The translations under genes were made by a program, and so were the position numbers. The notes beneath the pieces were generated by a model. It made no database searches, was not told the DNA's origin, and was given only the letters and a program-made list of their open reading frames with translations. This document shows positions 36,263 to 45,164 of a stretch of DNA of 64,000 bases, in pieces (within the stretch, counting starts at the first letter, position 1; every line of letters begins with the position of its first letter). Location of the stretch: assembly GCA_023227825.1 (NCBI GenBank), contig JALOCJ010000002.1:1-64000 (forward strand), read 5' to 3'. Origin of the DNA: Candidatus Cloacimonas sp. (GTDB taxonomy: Bacteria > Cloacimonadota > Cloacimonadia > Cloacimonadales > Cloacimonadaceae).

Positions 36263-37159
36263 ATGAAAAAGTATATAGCTGATTTCTGTAATTATCTGGC
36301 TTTGGAAGGCAAATCGCCCAGAACGATTACTGCCTATAACCTGGATTTGGAACAATTCCATACTTTTCTTAAACGCTATTTTGAAAATGGCGAAGTAGAT
36401 ATTAAAGGAATTACTGTTCTTAATATCCGGGATTTTTTACGCTTTTTGAATGAAAAACCAGATTGCAACCGCTCTTTAGCGCGTAAAAGCGCTGCCTTAA
36501 ATGCCTTTTTCCGTTATTGTAAAAGAAACGGTATAATTCAGAATAATCCTATGGAAAAAATTAAGCGTCCCAAATACGAAGTTCCCCTCCCTAAATGTTT
36601 CACCGAAGAAGAAGTGCAAACTTTACTTTCTATTCCGGATACTGATAGTCCCTTTGGAATAAGAAATAAGGCAATTTTGGAGACCTTATATTCTTCCGGA
36701 CTGCGTATTTCCGAACTTGCAGGAATCCGTTTGCAGGATATTGATCTTCAAAGAGGGCTTGTAAGGGTTACAGGAAAGGGCAATAAACAGCGTATTGTTC
36801 CCCTTGGTTCGTATGCCGTTGCAGCTATAAATAACTATTTAAGGGTGCGGCAATATTTTATACGAGAAAAAAGTCCCGAGCTGCTTTTTTTAACAAAAAG
36901 CGGTAAAGCATTTGACACAAAACAACTGGACATCATTCTAAAACGGTATTTTGAACTCGTTGCCAGGGCTAAGGGCTATTCACCTCATTCTTTAAGACAT
37001 AGTTTTGCCACTCATTTGCTTTCCAGAGGAGCAGATTTAAGAGCCATCCAGGAACTTTTAGGACACTCTTTACTCTCTACTACAGAAACATATACCCACA
37101 TTTCCCTGGAAGATATTAAAGAAGCATATAAAAAAGGACACCCCAGAAACAAGGAATAA
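36263..37159 (+). CDS. Tyrosine site-specific recombinase, XerC/XerD type
   Basis: The 298-residue recombinase has an N-terminal SAM-like core-binding domain (FCNYLALEGKSPRTITAYNLDLEQF, abbreviated) and the catalytic set: Arg in GLRISEL (~148), Lys in GKGNKQR, HSLRHSFATH (~240-249), the His of LLGHSLLSTTETYTH and its nucleophilic Tyr (~276). Length and order match XerC/XerD, which resolve chromosome dimers at dif. No dif-like 28-bp site or integrated element was recognised nearby, so a housekeeping role is preferred. Which of the two paralogues it is cannot be told by eye. Confidence 0.92.
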   Translation: MKKYIADFCNYLALEGKSPRTITAYNLDLEQFHTFLKRYFENGEVDIKGITVLNIRDFLRFLNEKPDCNRSLARKSAALNAFFRYCKRNGIIQNNPMEKIKRPKYEVPLPKCFTEEEVQTLLSIPDTDSPFGIRNKAILETLYSSGLRISELAGIRLQDIDLQRGLVRVTGKGNKQRIVPLGSYAVAAINNYLRVRQYFIREKSPELLFLTKSGKAFDTKQLDIILKRYFELVARAKGYSPHSLRHSFATHLLSRGADLRAIQELLGHSLLSTTETYTHISLEDIKEAYKKGHPRNKE

Positions 37160-37173
37160 AAACGGTTGGAAAA

Positions 37174-37261
37174 CTCTTAACGCTATCGCTTATGATTCCC
37201 ATATCGTTCCCATATCGTTCCCATATCGCGATATGGGAATCTTAGGAGATGGTTATCTGAG
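37174..37261. repeat. 11-bp tandem array with inverted end (TTCCCATATCG type)
   Basis: TCCCATATCGT occurs at 37197-37207 and 37208-37218, and TCCCATATCGC at 37219-37229. It is followed at once by the inverted GATATGGGAAT at 37230-37240. The period is exactly 11 bp. CTCTTAACGCT upstream (37174) keeps the same register. The unit differs in sequence from the TAAC cassettes elsewhere but shares period and inverted layout. Confidence 0.7.
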
Positions 37262-37615
37262 ATATAGGGCTGAAAACAAAGAGAAAATGAGATATATTTT
37301 AGCCACCGAGAACACCGAAAACACCGAGAGTTTATTTTACAAAGAGGAAAAGAGAAAAAGAGAAAAAGAGATTGGATTAAACAAAGAGGAAAAGAGAGAA
37401 AGAGAATTTACTTGAAGATATAAGTTTGGATTTATAGAAAGTAGATAACTGGAACAATAGGATTTACCGGATCAAATGCAGTAGTTTTTATCTGTCTACT
37501 AAACTCTTATAGTCATTACCCGGGGTTCTCAGTATCCGAAATTTTCTCAGAGTCCTCTATGTTTTCAGTGTCCTCAGTGTTCTCTGTGTTCTCAGTGTCC
37601 ACAAGGAAGGAAAAA
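37262..37615. other. Intergenic region with 9-bp repeats and purine tracts
   Basis: ACCGAGAAC, ACCGAAAAC and ACCGAGAG (37305-37330) form a 9-bp repeat. The inverted counterpart is at 37560-37600 (TGTTTTCAG, TGTCCTCAG, TGTTCTCTG, TGTTCTCAG, TGTCC). Between them, 37341-37410 is a purine-rich tract of GAGGAAAAGAGA units. A frame through the second block encodes Phe-Ser-Val triplets and could extend the radical SAM gene upstream, but this is repeat translation. No gene is called. Confidence 0.6.
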
Positions 37616-38965
37616 GTGAAAAAAGTTCTTCTGACAGCCATAAATAGCAGCTGGAGTCAATCCAATCTGGCAATTTATTACTTACGGGAAATGATTGCGG
37701 ATTTGCCTTATGCTGTTTTTCTCAAGGAATGGACATTAAAAGACCAGCTTTTGGATGTGCTGTATTATATTTATAGCCAAAATGCCGATGTCCTTTGTTT
37801 TTCTGCTTATATTTGGAATCGTCTTTATCTGCAGGAATTGATTCCTGAAGTTATAAAACTTTTGCCTGAAGCAGTTATTGTGATTGGCGGACCTGAAGTA
37901 GAAAATCTGGCTTTCCTGAAAAGAAAAGGGCTTTACCTAATCCAAAAAGCTGGTGAAGGTCAGTTTCGCTGCCTGGCAGAACACAACTTTTCTGCGAATG
38001 AAAAGGAAGTTTTTCTGGCAGAACATATTCCCTTGAAAGATATTCCTTTTCCTTACAGACAAAGCGATAAAGAAACTTTAAAAGGCAAATTGCTATATTA
38101 CGAAACATTTAGGGGCTGTCCTTTTGCCTGTATCTATTGTCTTTCCGCTTCCGATAACCGCTCTGAACTACGCTATAATCCTGAAATAAAAGAAGATCTG
38201 CAATGCCTGGATAAAGAACTGGAAGCCCTAATTGCTTTACAGCCAAGAACAATAAAATTTGTAGATCGCAGTTTTAATATAAACAAAAAGTTAGCACATC
38301 ATATCTGGAAGTTCTTTATTGAACATAACTGCCTTTGTGATGTCCATTTTGAAATCTACCCTGATTTGCTGGAAGAAGACGATATTGCCCTCTTGGAAAA
38401 AACGCCGGAAAATAGAATCCGTTTGGAAATCGGTATCCAAACCATAAACTCAGAAGTGGCTTTGAACTGTGGCAGAAAAGCAAATTGGGAAAAAACAAAA
38501 TGGACTTTGCAGGAACTGAAAAAACGCACTAAAATACGCATCCATACTGATTTGCTTGCCGGACTGCCCGGAGAAAATTATGCTTCCGTGATAAATGGTT
38601 TAAATGAGGTCTGTGCAACTCTTCCGGATGCTGTCCAACTCGGCATTCTAAAAATTCTTCCCGATACCCCGATGCAGAAAATTGCTTTGGACTTAAATTA
38701 TAAATGGCTTAACCAGCCACCCTATCAATGCCTTGCCTCGGATGCCCTCTCTTTTGAGGAAATGCAACAACTGGAGAATTTTGCCAAGCTCTTAAACCTC
38801 TATTGGAATAAAGAAGAACATCAAACATTTTGGCAGGAAATGCTGCAAAAACATATTGCGTCTGATATTTTATCCGCTTTGCAACAAAAACATAAAGAAC
38901 TTGGCTATGAACTGCACTCCCTTGCCAAAACCAAAAGAGATGCAGTGATAGCTGAAATTATGTAG
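37616..38965 (+). CDS. B12-binding-domain radical SAM protein (DUF4080-like)
   Basis: The 449-residue protein begins with a cobalamin-binding-type Rossmann domain (KKVLLTAINSSWSQSNLAI to VIVIGGPEVE, residues 1-~100) but lacks an obvious DxHxxG. It then has the radical SAM CxxxCxxC motif in GCPFACIYC (~167-175) and a GGQ-like barrel (EIGIQTINSEV). This resembles DUF4080/BchE-type enzymes of unknown reaction. I chose the GTG at 37616 because AAGGAAGG sits 5 bp before it. The ATG at 37559 would add a repeat-encoded FSV-rich stretch. The stop is followed at once by hairpin repeats ending in a T tract. Confidence 0.82.
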   Translation: MKKVLLTAINSSWSQSNLAIYYLREMIADLPYAVFLKEWTLKDQLLDVLYYIYSQNADVLCFSAYIWNRLYLQELIPEVIKLLPEAVIVIGGPEVENLAFLKRKGLYLIQKAGEGQFRCLAEHNFSANEKEVFLAEHIPLKDIPFPYRQSDKETLKGKLLYYETFRGCPFACIYCLSASDNRSELRYNPEIKEDLQCLDKELEALIALQPRTIKFVDRSFNINKKLAHHIWKFFIEHNCLCDVHFEIYPDLLEEDDIALLEKTPENRIRLEIGIQTINSEVALNCGRKANWEKTKWTLQELKKRTKIRIHTDLLAGLPGENYASVINGLNEVCATLPDAVQLGILKILPDTPMQKIALDLNYKWLNQPPYQCLASDALSFEEMQQLENFAKLLNLYWNKEEHQTFWQEMLQKHIASDILSALQQKHKELGYELHSLAKTKRDAVIAEIM

Positions 38966-39061
38966 CCGGAGCTCGCTGAAGCTCCGCAAAATGAGTAACC
39001 GGAGCTCGCTGAAGCTCCGCAAAATGGGTAACCGGAGCTCACTGAAGCTCCTCTCTTTTTT
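38966..39061 (+). repeat. Three 33-bp GGAGCT...AGCTCC hairpin repeats with terminal T tract
   Basis: Units begin at 38966, 38999 and 39032 with an exact 33-bp period, starting directly after the TAG stop of the radical SAM gene. Each holds the hairpin GGAGCT-CGCTGA-AGCTCC, then GCAAAATGRGTAA. The third unit leads into CTCTCTTTTTTTCTT, so the last hairpin can act as a terminator for the plus-strand gene. A diverged inverse copy (GCGGAACTTCAACGAACTCC) lies at about 58430. Confidence 0.82.
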
Positions 39062-39063
39062 TC

Positions 39064-39245
39064 TTGCGGAGGAACGACATCCCCATCCGGAAAAACGACT
39101 TCCCCGTCGTTCTAAAAAATGTTAATGCTTGGTTGACCAGGAGGTCAACCCTCCGGAAAACGACATCCCTTTCCGGAAGAACGACGTCCTCGTCGTTCTA
39201 AAAAATGTTCATCCTTGGTTGACCAGGAGGTCAACCCTCCGGAGA
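39064..39245. repeat. Double-hairpin repeat array invading the 3' end of the NuoG-like gene
   Basis: Units contain AACGAC-...-GTCGTT and GGTTGACC-AGGA-GGTCAACC, with CCGGA junctions, and a spacer (CTAAAAAATGTTMATSCTT) seen twice. The segment from 39145 to ~39237 also codes, on the minus strand, the last ~31 residues and the stop codon of the 1133-residue oxidoreductase. Confidence 0.88.
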
Positions 39246-42200
39246 ACTTTATTGGCTTTTGTCTCTGTTCAAAAAGATTTGCGATATACTTTTCTACCTG
39301 AGAGGGAATAACATTGATAGTTTTACTCAGTTCGGCACTTTTAACAGCATTCGGTTCAAACTTTGCCGGAACATAATTCTGTAAACTAACCAGCAACTTT
39401 TCCGCTTCAGCATTCCAAAAAGGTATTTCAGCGCTATTGGGATGAATCCATTCCAGGCAATAGAACATCCTCATCAATTCATTGATAATAATTGATTTGG
39501 CAGGATTGGCGCTTTTTGTTATCTGTCCAATGTCGCTTAAAGCGGTTCCTTCCATTTCCAGATAACTTGGAGCCGGAATTAATAAATCCACAGGTGCTTT
39601 TTCATCCTTAAAAGTCATTACAGCAACCCTGAATTTTGCTTCAGCCGCTAACGAAGGATAAACACCCCAACCCATAACAAAATCGGAAACGGTTAGCGAA
39701 AAATTCGGTTGCATAGCTAAAAAACCAGGATGATTACGATAATCTGTAGAAACCAGAAGATTATCTTTTCCTTTTTCCGAGGCAAAACACCATAAATTAT
39801 ATGCTTCCTGTTCTGAGATGCGATTCTGATTATAAACAAACAGGGTTTTCTCAGTTGCTATAACTTCTTTTAGATTTGCATAGTTAGCATTAGCAAAACG
39901 GGAAAAGGGGCTTTCCGGGTAGTTTACGAGGGTTAATTTTTTACCTTTTCTTTGTTGCAAACGGATTAAAGTTGCCAGCACCTGATTCAGTTCTCCGTAA
40001 ACAACATATTCCTGAAAGTTGTCCAAAATTCTATAGGGTTCTTTTTGAGGTCTTAAGGAAATACAGGAATCGCTAAAAGCTGAAAAAGCAGGATTGGCAG
40101 ATAGCCCGGTAGAATATTTATCCGCAGCTCTTTTCAGCAGCAGCATTTCTTCCAGAGAAATATAGGGGCTTATTTCAAAGCGTTGGGTCTTGCCTAAAGA
40201 TATATTTTCTGCTATAAGGTCAGTTGCTTCCTGCCAGCTGATTTCTTTAAAAATGCCCTTTTCTTTTTTCAGAGGCACAGTCAATCTATCTTTATCATCA
40301 AGACCTTGCCAGCCAAATCTTCCCTTAAAACAGAGATTTTTACCGTTAAAGCCAGGTTCCTTTTGTGAAGTTGTAACCCGGGTGATAGTTCCTGCCTGAG
40401 TTTCGGTTTGAATTAAACAGCCCACTCCACATAAACCGCAATTTTGCAGAGAAATATCTTTAGGATGAGGATTGAATTTATAGTGAACAGCCCTTTCTGT
40501 TAAAGCACCCACGGGACAAACATCAATACATTTTCCACAGGATAAACAGCTGGTCTTTGTTAACGAATCCCCAAATTCCGGAGCTACGAGAGTAGCAAAA
40601 CCTCTATAAATATAGCCCAAAACAGCCGGACCCTGAATTTCAGCACAGGTCCTAATACAGCGTCCGCAATAAATACACTTATTGGCATCCCGAACTATGA
40701 AAGGATGAGTGTAGTCAATCGGATGTTTATTTTTATCCCCTAAAAATTGAGCAGGATTAACTAAATAATCAGTACAATATTTACGCAGGAAACAGGTCTC
40801 ATTCACAAAACAACCACATTCCAGACAGCGTTTTGCTTCACTTACGGCATCATCTTCTGAAAAACCAAGCTCCACTTCCTTAAAACTTTGTTTTGCCGCT
40901 TCCAAAGGCAGTTCCGGCATCTCCCGACGTTCAATTTTTTCATAAATAGAATATTCTTCAGGGCTGATTTCTTTTACTGTATTAGCTTTTTTACTGTCAA
41001 AAGGGATAAGTTCAGCAGTTATTTCTCCCGTTTCCAAAAATCTGTCTATAGCAGTTGCGGCAATTCTTCCATCAGCAATAGCTTCAATAGCGGTGGAAGC
41101 ACCTCTTCTAAAATCGCCTCCGGCAAACACATTTCCCAAGCCGGTAAACATAGTTGATTCGTCCACAATAGCTGTCTGCCAACGCGAAACAGGCAATATT
41201 TTATTTTCTACATAATTATTCTTTTGAGCAAAGATATCTACCTCAGGAACCTGAGAAATAGCAGCAATAATACTGTCAAAAGGCAGTTCAAAAAATTCTC
41301 CGGTCGGTTCAGGTCTTCTTCTTCCGCTTTTATCGGGTTCCCCTAAACGCATTTTCTCAATTATTACGCTGGAAAGATGTCCACCTTTACCTATATATTC
41401 TACAGGATTGGCAAGGTAGTAAAATTTAATGCCTTCCTGTTCACAAGCAAAAACTTCGCCTGGCTCGGCAGGCATTTCAGCTTTAGTTCTTCTGTAAATA
41501 ACGGAAACCTCACAACCTTTTCTAACGGCAGTTCGGGCACAATCAACAGCAGTATTTCCACCTCCTACGATTGCTACTTTTAATCCTAAATCGGGTGAAT
41601 TGCCTAAGGCGTGAGCTTTCAAGAAATCAACCCCTAAAAAACAACCTTCTAAATCACTACCTTTAACCGGCATAGGAACTGCTTTTTGAGCTCCGAGGGC
41701 AAGGTATACAGCAGCATAACTATTTGCCAGGTCTTGCAAAAAGACATCTTTACCCAGTTGTTTATTATATTCAATCTGCATTCCATTCGTGCACATCAGT
41801 TCAATTTCCGCATCCAGAATATCTTTCGGCAAGCGAAATTCAGGAATACCATAACGCAACCAACCTCCTGCTTTGGGAGCTGCCTCATAAATAGTAACTT
41901 CATAGCCCCAATTGGAAAGATAATAGCCACAGGTAAGTCCGCTGGGTCCGGCTCCGATAATGGCAACTTTCTTGTTTTTGGAGGGTAACTTTTCAGGAAC
42001 ATAATTCCACACATCTTCATTATCTACATCAGCAGCATATCTTTTCAGCTGCCTGATAGCAATGCTTTCATCTACTATTTGTCTTCTGCATTCTTTTTCA
42101 CAAAAGGCAGGACATATCCTTCCAATAGATAGAGGCATTGGCAGTTTCTCTTTAATAACTTGCACTGCCTCATGGTATTTGCCATTGGCTATTAAAGATA

Positions 42201-42546
42201 CATAGGTTTGAATATCAACCTGATCAGGACAGGCAATTGTGCAAGGAGCAATACAATCCGCATAGTGATTGGAAATAAGTAATTCCAAAGCCATTTTACG
42301 AGCTGTGTGAATGGACTCGCTCTCGGTTATAATTTCCATTCCTTCTGAAATAATAGTTCCGCAGGATGTTACAAAACCCTTTCTGCCTTTCACTTCTACC
42401 AAACAAACCCAGCAGGAACCGTAAGGATTTAATTCTTCATCGTTACATAAAGTAGGAATATCTATCTTATTCTGTTTGCAGAGTTCTAAAATAGTAATTC
42501 CGGGCTCTGCTGGCACTGGTTTTCCGTTTAAACTTACATTTATCAT
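39145..42546 (-). CDS. NuoG/GltD/FdhA-like multidomain iron-sulfur flavoprotein
   Basis: The 1133-residue protein has, in order: a NuoG-type [2Fe-2S] domain (residues 1-75, GSCWVCLVEV), a helical Fe-S domain and a GltD-like FAD/NADPH module (~100-560; VAIIGAGPSGLT near 195, VAIVGGGNTAVDCAR near 325), two [4Fe-4S] clusters (CIYCGRCIRTC ~620, CLSCGKCIDVCPVGA ~662), and an FdhA-like [4Fe-4S] entry (NCGLCGVGC ~700, NLCFKGRFGW) with a shortened molybdopterin-like tail. No H-cluster motifs are present, so it is not an [FeFe] hydrogenase. The tail looks too short for a normal Mo active site. With NuoE and NuoF it likely moves electrons between NADH, NADPH and ferredoxin. The last ~31 residues are encoded by the hairpin repeat. 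Confidence 0.8.
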   Translation of the reverse strand: MINVSLNGKPVPAEPGITILELCKQNKIDIPTLCNDEELNPYGSCWVCLVEVKGRKGFVTSCGTIISEGMEIITESESIHTARKMALELLISNHYADCIAPCTIACPDQVDIQTYVSLIANGKYHEAVQVIKEKLPMPLSIGRICPAFCEKECRRQIVDESIAIRQLKRYAADVDNEDVWNYVPEKLPSKNKKVAIIGAGPSGLTCGYYLSNWGYEVTIYEAAPKAGGWLRYGIPEFRLPKDILDAEIELMCTNGMQIEYNKQLGKDVFLQDLANSYAAVYLALGAQKAVPMPVKGSDLEGCFLGVDFLKAHALGNSPDLGLKVAIVGGGNTAVDCARTAVRKGCEVSVIYRRTKAEMPAEPGEVFACEQEGIKFYYLANPVEYIGKGGHLSSVIIEKMRLGEPDKSGRRRPEPTGEFFELPFDSIIAAISQVPEVDIFAQKNNYVENKILPVSRWQTAIVDESTMFTGLGNVFAGGDFRRGASTAIEAIADGRIAATAIDRFLETGEITAELIPFDSKKANTVKEISPEEYSIYEKIERREMPELPLEAAKQSFKEVELGFSEDDAVSEAKRCLECGCFVNETCFLRKYCTDYLVNPAQFLGDKNKHPIDYTHPFIVRDANKCIYCGRCIRTCAEIQGPAVLGYIYRGFATLVAPEFGDSLTKTSCLSCGKCIDVCPVGALTERAVHYKFNPHPKDISLQNCGLCGVGCLIQTETQAGTITRVTTSQKEPGFNGKNLCFKGRFGWQGLDDKDRLTVPLKKEKGIFKEISWQEATDLIAENISLGKTQRFEISPYISLEEMLLLKRAADKYSTGLSANPAFSAFSDSCISLRPQKEPYRILDNFQEYVVYGELNQVLATLIRLQQRKGKKLTLVNYPESPFSRFANANYANLKEVIATEKTLFVYNQNRISEQEAYNLWCFASEKGKDNLLVSTDYRNHPGFLAMQPNFSLTVSDFVMGWGVYPSLAAEAKFRVAVMTFKDEKAPVDLLIPAPSYLEMEGTALSDIGQITKSANPAKSIIINELMRMFYCLEWIHPNSAEIPFWNAEAEKLLVSLQNYVPAKFEPNAVKSAELSKTINVIPSQVEKYIANLFEQRQKPIKFSGGLTSWSTKDEHFLERRGRRSSGKGCRFPEG

Positions 42547-42557
42547 TGCCTAAACTC

Positions 42558-44327
42558 CTATTCTTTAGTTACTGCATCAAACTTGCATACCTGGAAACAG
42601 GTTCCACATTTAGTACACTTACTTTGATCAATAGTATGAACTTGTTTCACTTGTCCGGAGATACAGGAAACAGGACATTTTCTGGCACAAAGAGTGCAAC
42701 CGATACATTTTTCGGGATTGATTTTATAGGTTATCAGAGCATTGCAAACACCTGCGGGACAGTGTTTATCTACAATGTGCGCCAAATATTCATCCTTAAA
42801 ATAGCGCAGGGTAGTTAAAACCGGATTGGGAGCTGTTTGTCCCAAACCACAAAGCGAGCCCTTGATAATATTTACTGCCAGTTCTTCCAGGTTCTCCAGG
42901 TCTTGCAATTCACCTTTCCCTTCCGTAATGCGTGTTAAAATTTCCAGCATTCGTTTGGTTCCAATGCGGCAAAAAGTGCATTTCCCGCAGGACTCATTTT
43001 GGGTAAAATTCAGGAAAAACCTGGCTACATCAACCATACAGGTTCCTGTATCCATTACTACCATACCTCCGGAACCCATAATGGCACCTGTTGCAGTAAT
43101 AGAATCGTAATCAACTATGGTATCAAGTTTTTCGGCAGGAATACAGCCACCAGAAGGACCTCCCATTTGGACTGCTTTAAAGGGATTGGAGGTCTTCATT
43201 CCTCCTCCGACATTGTAGATAATATCCTTCAAGGTAATTCCCATTGGAACTTCAATTAAACCGCTACCAGCGATTTTTCCGGCTAAGGCAAAGACCTTAG
43301 TTCCGGGTGATTTTTCCGTTCCGTATTTCCTGAATTCCTGTGCACCGTGCATAATTATCCAGGGAATATTTGCCCAGGTCTCTACATTATTGATGTTTGT
43401 TGGTTTGCCCCAAAGTCCTTTAACTGCAGGATAGGGAGGGCGTAAAGTAGGCATACCTCTTTTTCCTTCAATGGATTGCATTAAAGCAGTTTCTTCTCCG
43501 CAAACGAAAGCACCGGCACCTTCTTTGATATGCAAATCAAAACTGAAAGAGCTGCCCAGAATGTTTTTTCCCAGATAACCCTTTTCTTCAGCGGCAGAAA
43601 TTGCTGTTTTCAAATGTTCCAAAGCCATAGGATATTCTGCACGGCAGTAAATATAACCCTCGTTAGCTCCAATGGCATACGCACCAATAATCATACCTTC
43701 AATTACAGAATGGGGGTCACCTTCCAAAGTACTGCGGTCCATAAAAGCACCAGGGTCTCCTTCATCAGCATTACAAATAACATATTTCTTGTCCGCATTT
43801 TCAGAGGCACAAAATTGCCATTTTAATCCTGTAGGAAAACCGGCTCCGCCTCTTCCTCTTAAACCGGATTTTTTTATTTCTTCAATGATGGCGTTGCTAT
43901 CCATACTTAGTGCTTTTTGCAGGGCTTTATAACCATCTCGGGCTTCATAATCCTCAATACATTCCGGGTCTATTATTCCGCAATTGCGTAAAACTATTCT
44001 TTGCTGATTTGCCAACAGAGCATTATGCTTACCACTTGTTTTTTCCGCTAAAATTACATTTTCGGCAGGTGCTTTTCCTGCAATATAATCCTCCAGTATT
44101 TGAGTTATAGTTTCCGGATTGGCTTTACCGATATGAATTGAACCAAGTTCGGAACCCTCAAATTGCACAATTGGCTCTTCAAAACACATTCCAATGCAAG
44201 CTGTCTTTTTTAAAGTTACGGGCTTATTCTTTTCTTTAAGATATTGTTCCAGGGCATTATACACTTCTTTAGCACCAGCAGCAACACCACAACTTGCCAA
44301 CCCAACTTTTACGCTTATATTATTCAT
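42558..44327 (-). CDS. nuoF: NuoF-like NADH-binding FMN/FeS subunit with extra ferredoxin domains
   Basis: The 589-residue protein has an N-terminal thioredoxin-like [2Fe-2S] domain (ASCGVAAG, then TACIGMCFEEP, residues 1-100), the NuoF core with the FMN/NADH sites (GLRGRGGAGFPTGLKW ~152, NADEGDPGAFMDRS ~187, GAGAFVCGEETAL ~268), the N3 [4Fe-4S] motif (ESCGKCTFCRIG ~445) and two C-terminal [4Fe-4S] ferredoxin motifs (CIGCTLCARKCP, CTKCGTCFQVC). This is the arrangement of HydB/HndC-type subunits of soluble NADH-linked, often electron-bifurcating complexes, and not of respiratory complex I. It overlaps nuoE by 4 bp and lies 11 bp before the large fusion gene. Confidence 0.93.
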   Translation of the reverse strand: MNNISVKVGLASCGVAAGAKEVYNALEQYLKEKNKPVTLKKTACIGMCFEEPIVQFEGSELGSIHIGKANPETITQILEDYIAGKAPAENVILAEKTSGKHNALLANQQRIVLRNCGIIDPECIEDYEARDGYKALQKALSMDSNAIIEEIKKSGLRGRGGAGFPTGLKWQFCASENADKKYVICNADEGDPGAFMDRSTLEGDPHSVIEGMIIGAYAIGANEGYIYCRAEYPMALEHLKTAISAAEEKGYLGKNILGSSFSFDLHIKEGAGAFVCGEETALMQSIEGKRGMPTLRPPYPAVKGLWGKPTNINNVETWANIPWIIMHGAQEFRKYGTEKSPGTKVFALAGKIAGSGLIEVPMGITLKDIIYNVGGGMKTSNPFKAVQMGGPSGGCIPAEKLDTIVDYDSITATGAIMGSGGMVVMDTGTCMVDVARFFLNFTQNESCGKCTFCRIGTKRMLEILTRITEGKGELQDLENLEELAVNIIKGSLCGLGQTAPNPVLTTLRYFKDEYLAHIVDKHCPAGVCNALITYKINPEKCIGCTLCARKCPVSCISGQVKQVHTIDQSKCTKCGTCFQVCKFDAVTKE

Positions 44328-44800
44328 AAAGTATCCTCTGTTGCATATTGTTTCAGAATAGCAGGAATTGCCGCCGGTGTTAATTTACCATAAGTTCTGC
44401 CGTCTATCATAATTACCGGAGATAAAGAACAGCAACCCAGGCAGGCAACTTCCATTACTGTAAATTGCATATCCGCAGTTGTATTTTTCTCTTCGGAAAG
44501 CTGTAATGTATCCAATACGGCTTTTTTGATGCTATCCGCATCGGAAACATGACAGGCAGTTCCTTTACAAACCCGAATAAGATGTTTGCCCTGGGGTTTT
44601 AAACGAAACATTGAATAAAAGGTAGCTACACCAAAAATCTCAGCTGCAGGAAGATGCATTTTTTCTGCTATGTAAGCCATTGTTTCCCGGGATAAATAAC
44701 CCAGGGTGTTCTGCGTTTCTTGTAATAAAGGAATTAAAGACCCTTTTTTGCCCTGATACTTAGCCAGAATTTCATCCAGCAGTTCAATATTATTTGCCAT
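44324..44800 (-). CDS. nuoE: NuoE-like [2Fe-2S] subunit
   Basis: The 158-residue thioredoxin-fold protein has the N1a cluster ligands in RVCKGTACHVSDA and CLGCCSLSPVIMI, after the usual N-terminal helix bundle (GSLIPLLQETQNTLGYLS). It is the small partner of the NuoF-type flavoprotein. I place the start at 44800, where AAAGGATTGACA lies upstream. A start at 44818 would add six residues without a clear site. It heads the three-gene operon, whose products should form a soluble NADH-oxidising complex. The intergenic region before it holds an 11-bp cassette. Confidence 0.92.
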   Translation of the reverse strand: MANNIELLDEILAKYQGKKGSLIPLLQETQNTLGYLSRETMAYIAEKMHLPAAEIFGVATFYSMFRLKPQGKHLIRVCKGTACHVSDADSIKKAVLDTLQLSEEKNTTADMQFTVMEVACLGCCSLSPVIMIDGRTYGKLTPAAIPAILKQYATEDTL

Positions 44801-44818
44801 TGTCAATCCTTTAGCCAT

Positions 44819-45164
44819 TTATCTGGCTTTTGAGTATAAACAACTCACTTTACCTGATGAAGGATAACCTTTTTAGAACCTATGATTACTGTCAAATAAA
44901 AAAAGATTTATAATTCCTTTTTTACCCTTCCTTCTGCCAATATCCCGAAATAATTTGTTTTTCCAATTATCTTCCGAGCTCAGTTCCCGGATAAAGAAAC
45001 CTTAAGTTAAAGAATAAATTGATGTTATTCCTATAGTTAGAGCTTAAACTTTCAGGACATACATTCAAGATATATGTATATACATCAATAGAATATGAAG
45101 ATTTGCACCAGTATATTAAACTGAAACTCATAACTCATTGATAATTAGTCCGTTCTCAGGCGAT
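44819..45164. other. Intergenic region without a recognised gene
   Basis: AT-rich DNA between the divergent nuoE and receiver/ATP-grasp genes. No coding sequence or structured RNA is recognised. It should hold the nuoEF promoter on the minus strand. Confidence 0.4.

Noticed and set aside
36263..37159. Integrase of a mobile element
   Set aside because: Size and motifs match chromosomal XerC/D, and there is no tRNA-attached insertion, excisionase or cargo boundary nearby.
39145..42546. [FeFe] hydrogenase catalytic subunit
   Set aside because: The H-cluster motifs (TSCCP, MPC, ExMxCxxGC) are absent; a GltD module and an FdhA/NuoG-like tail are seen instead.
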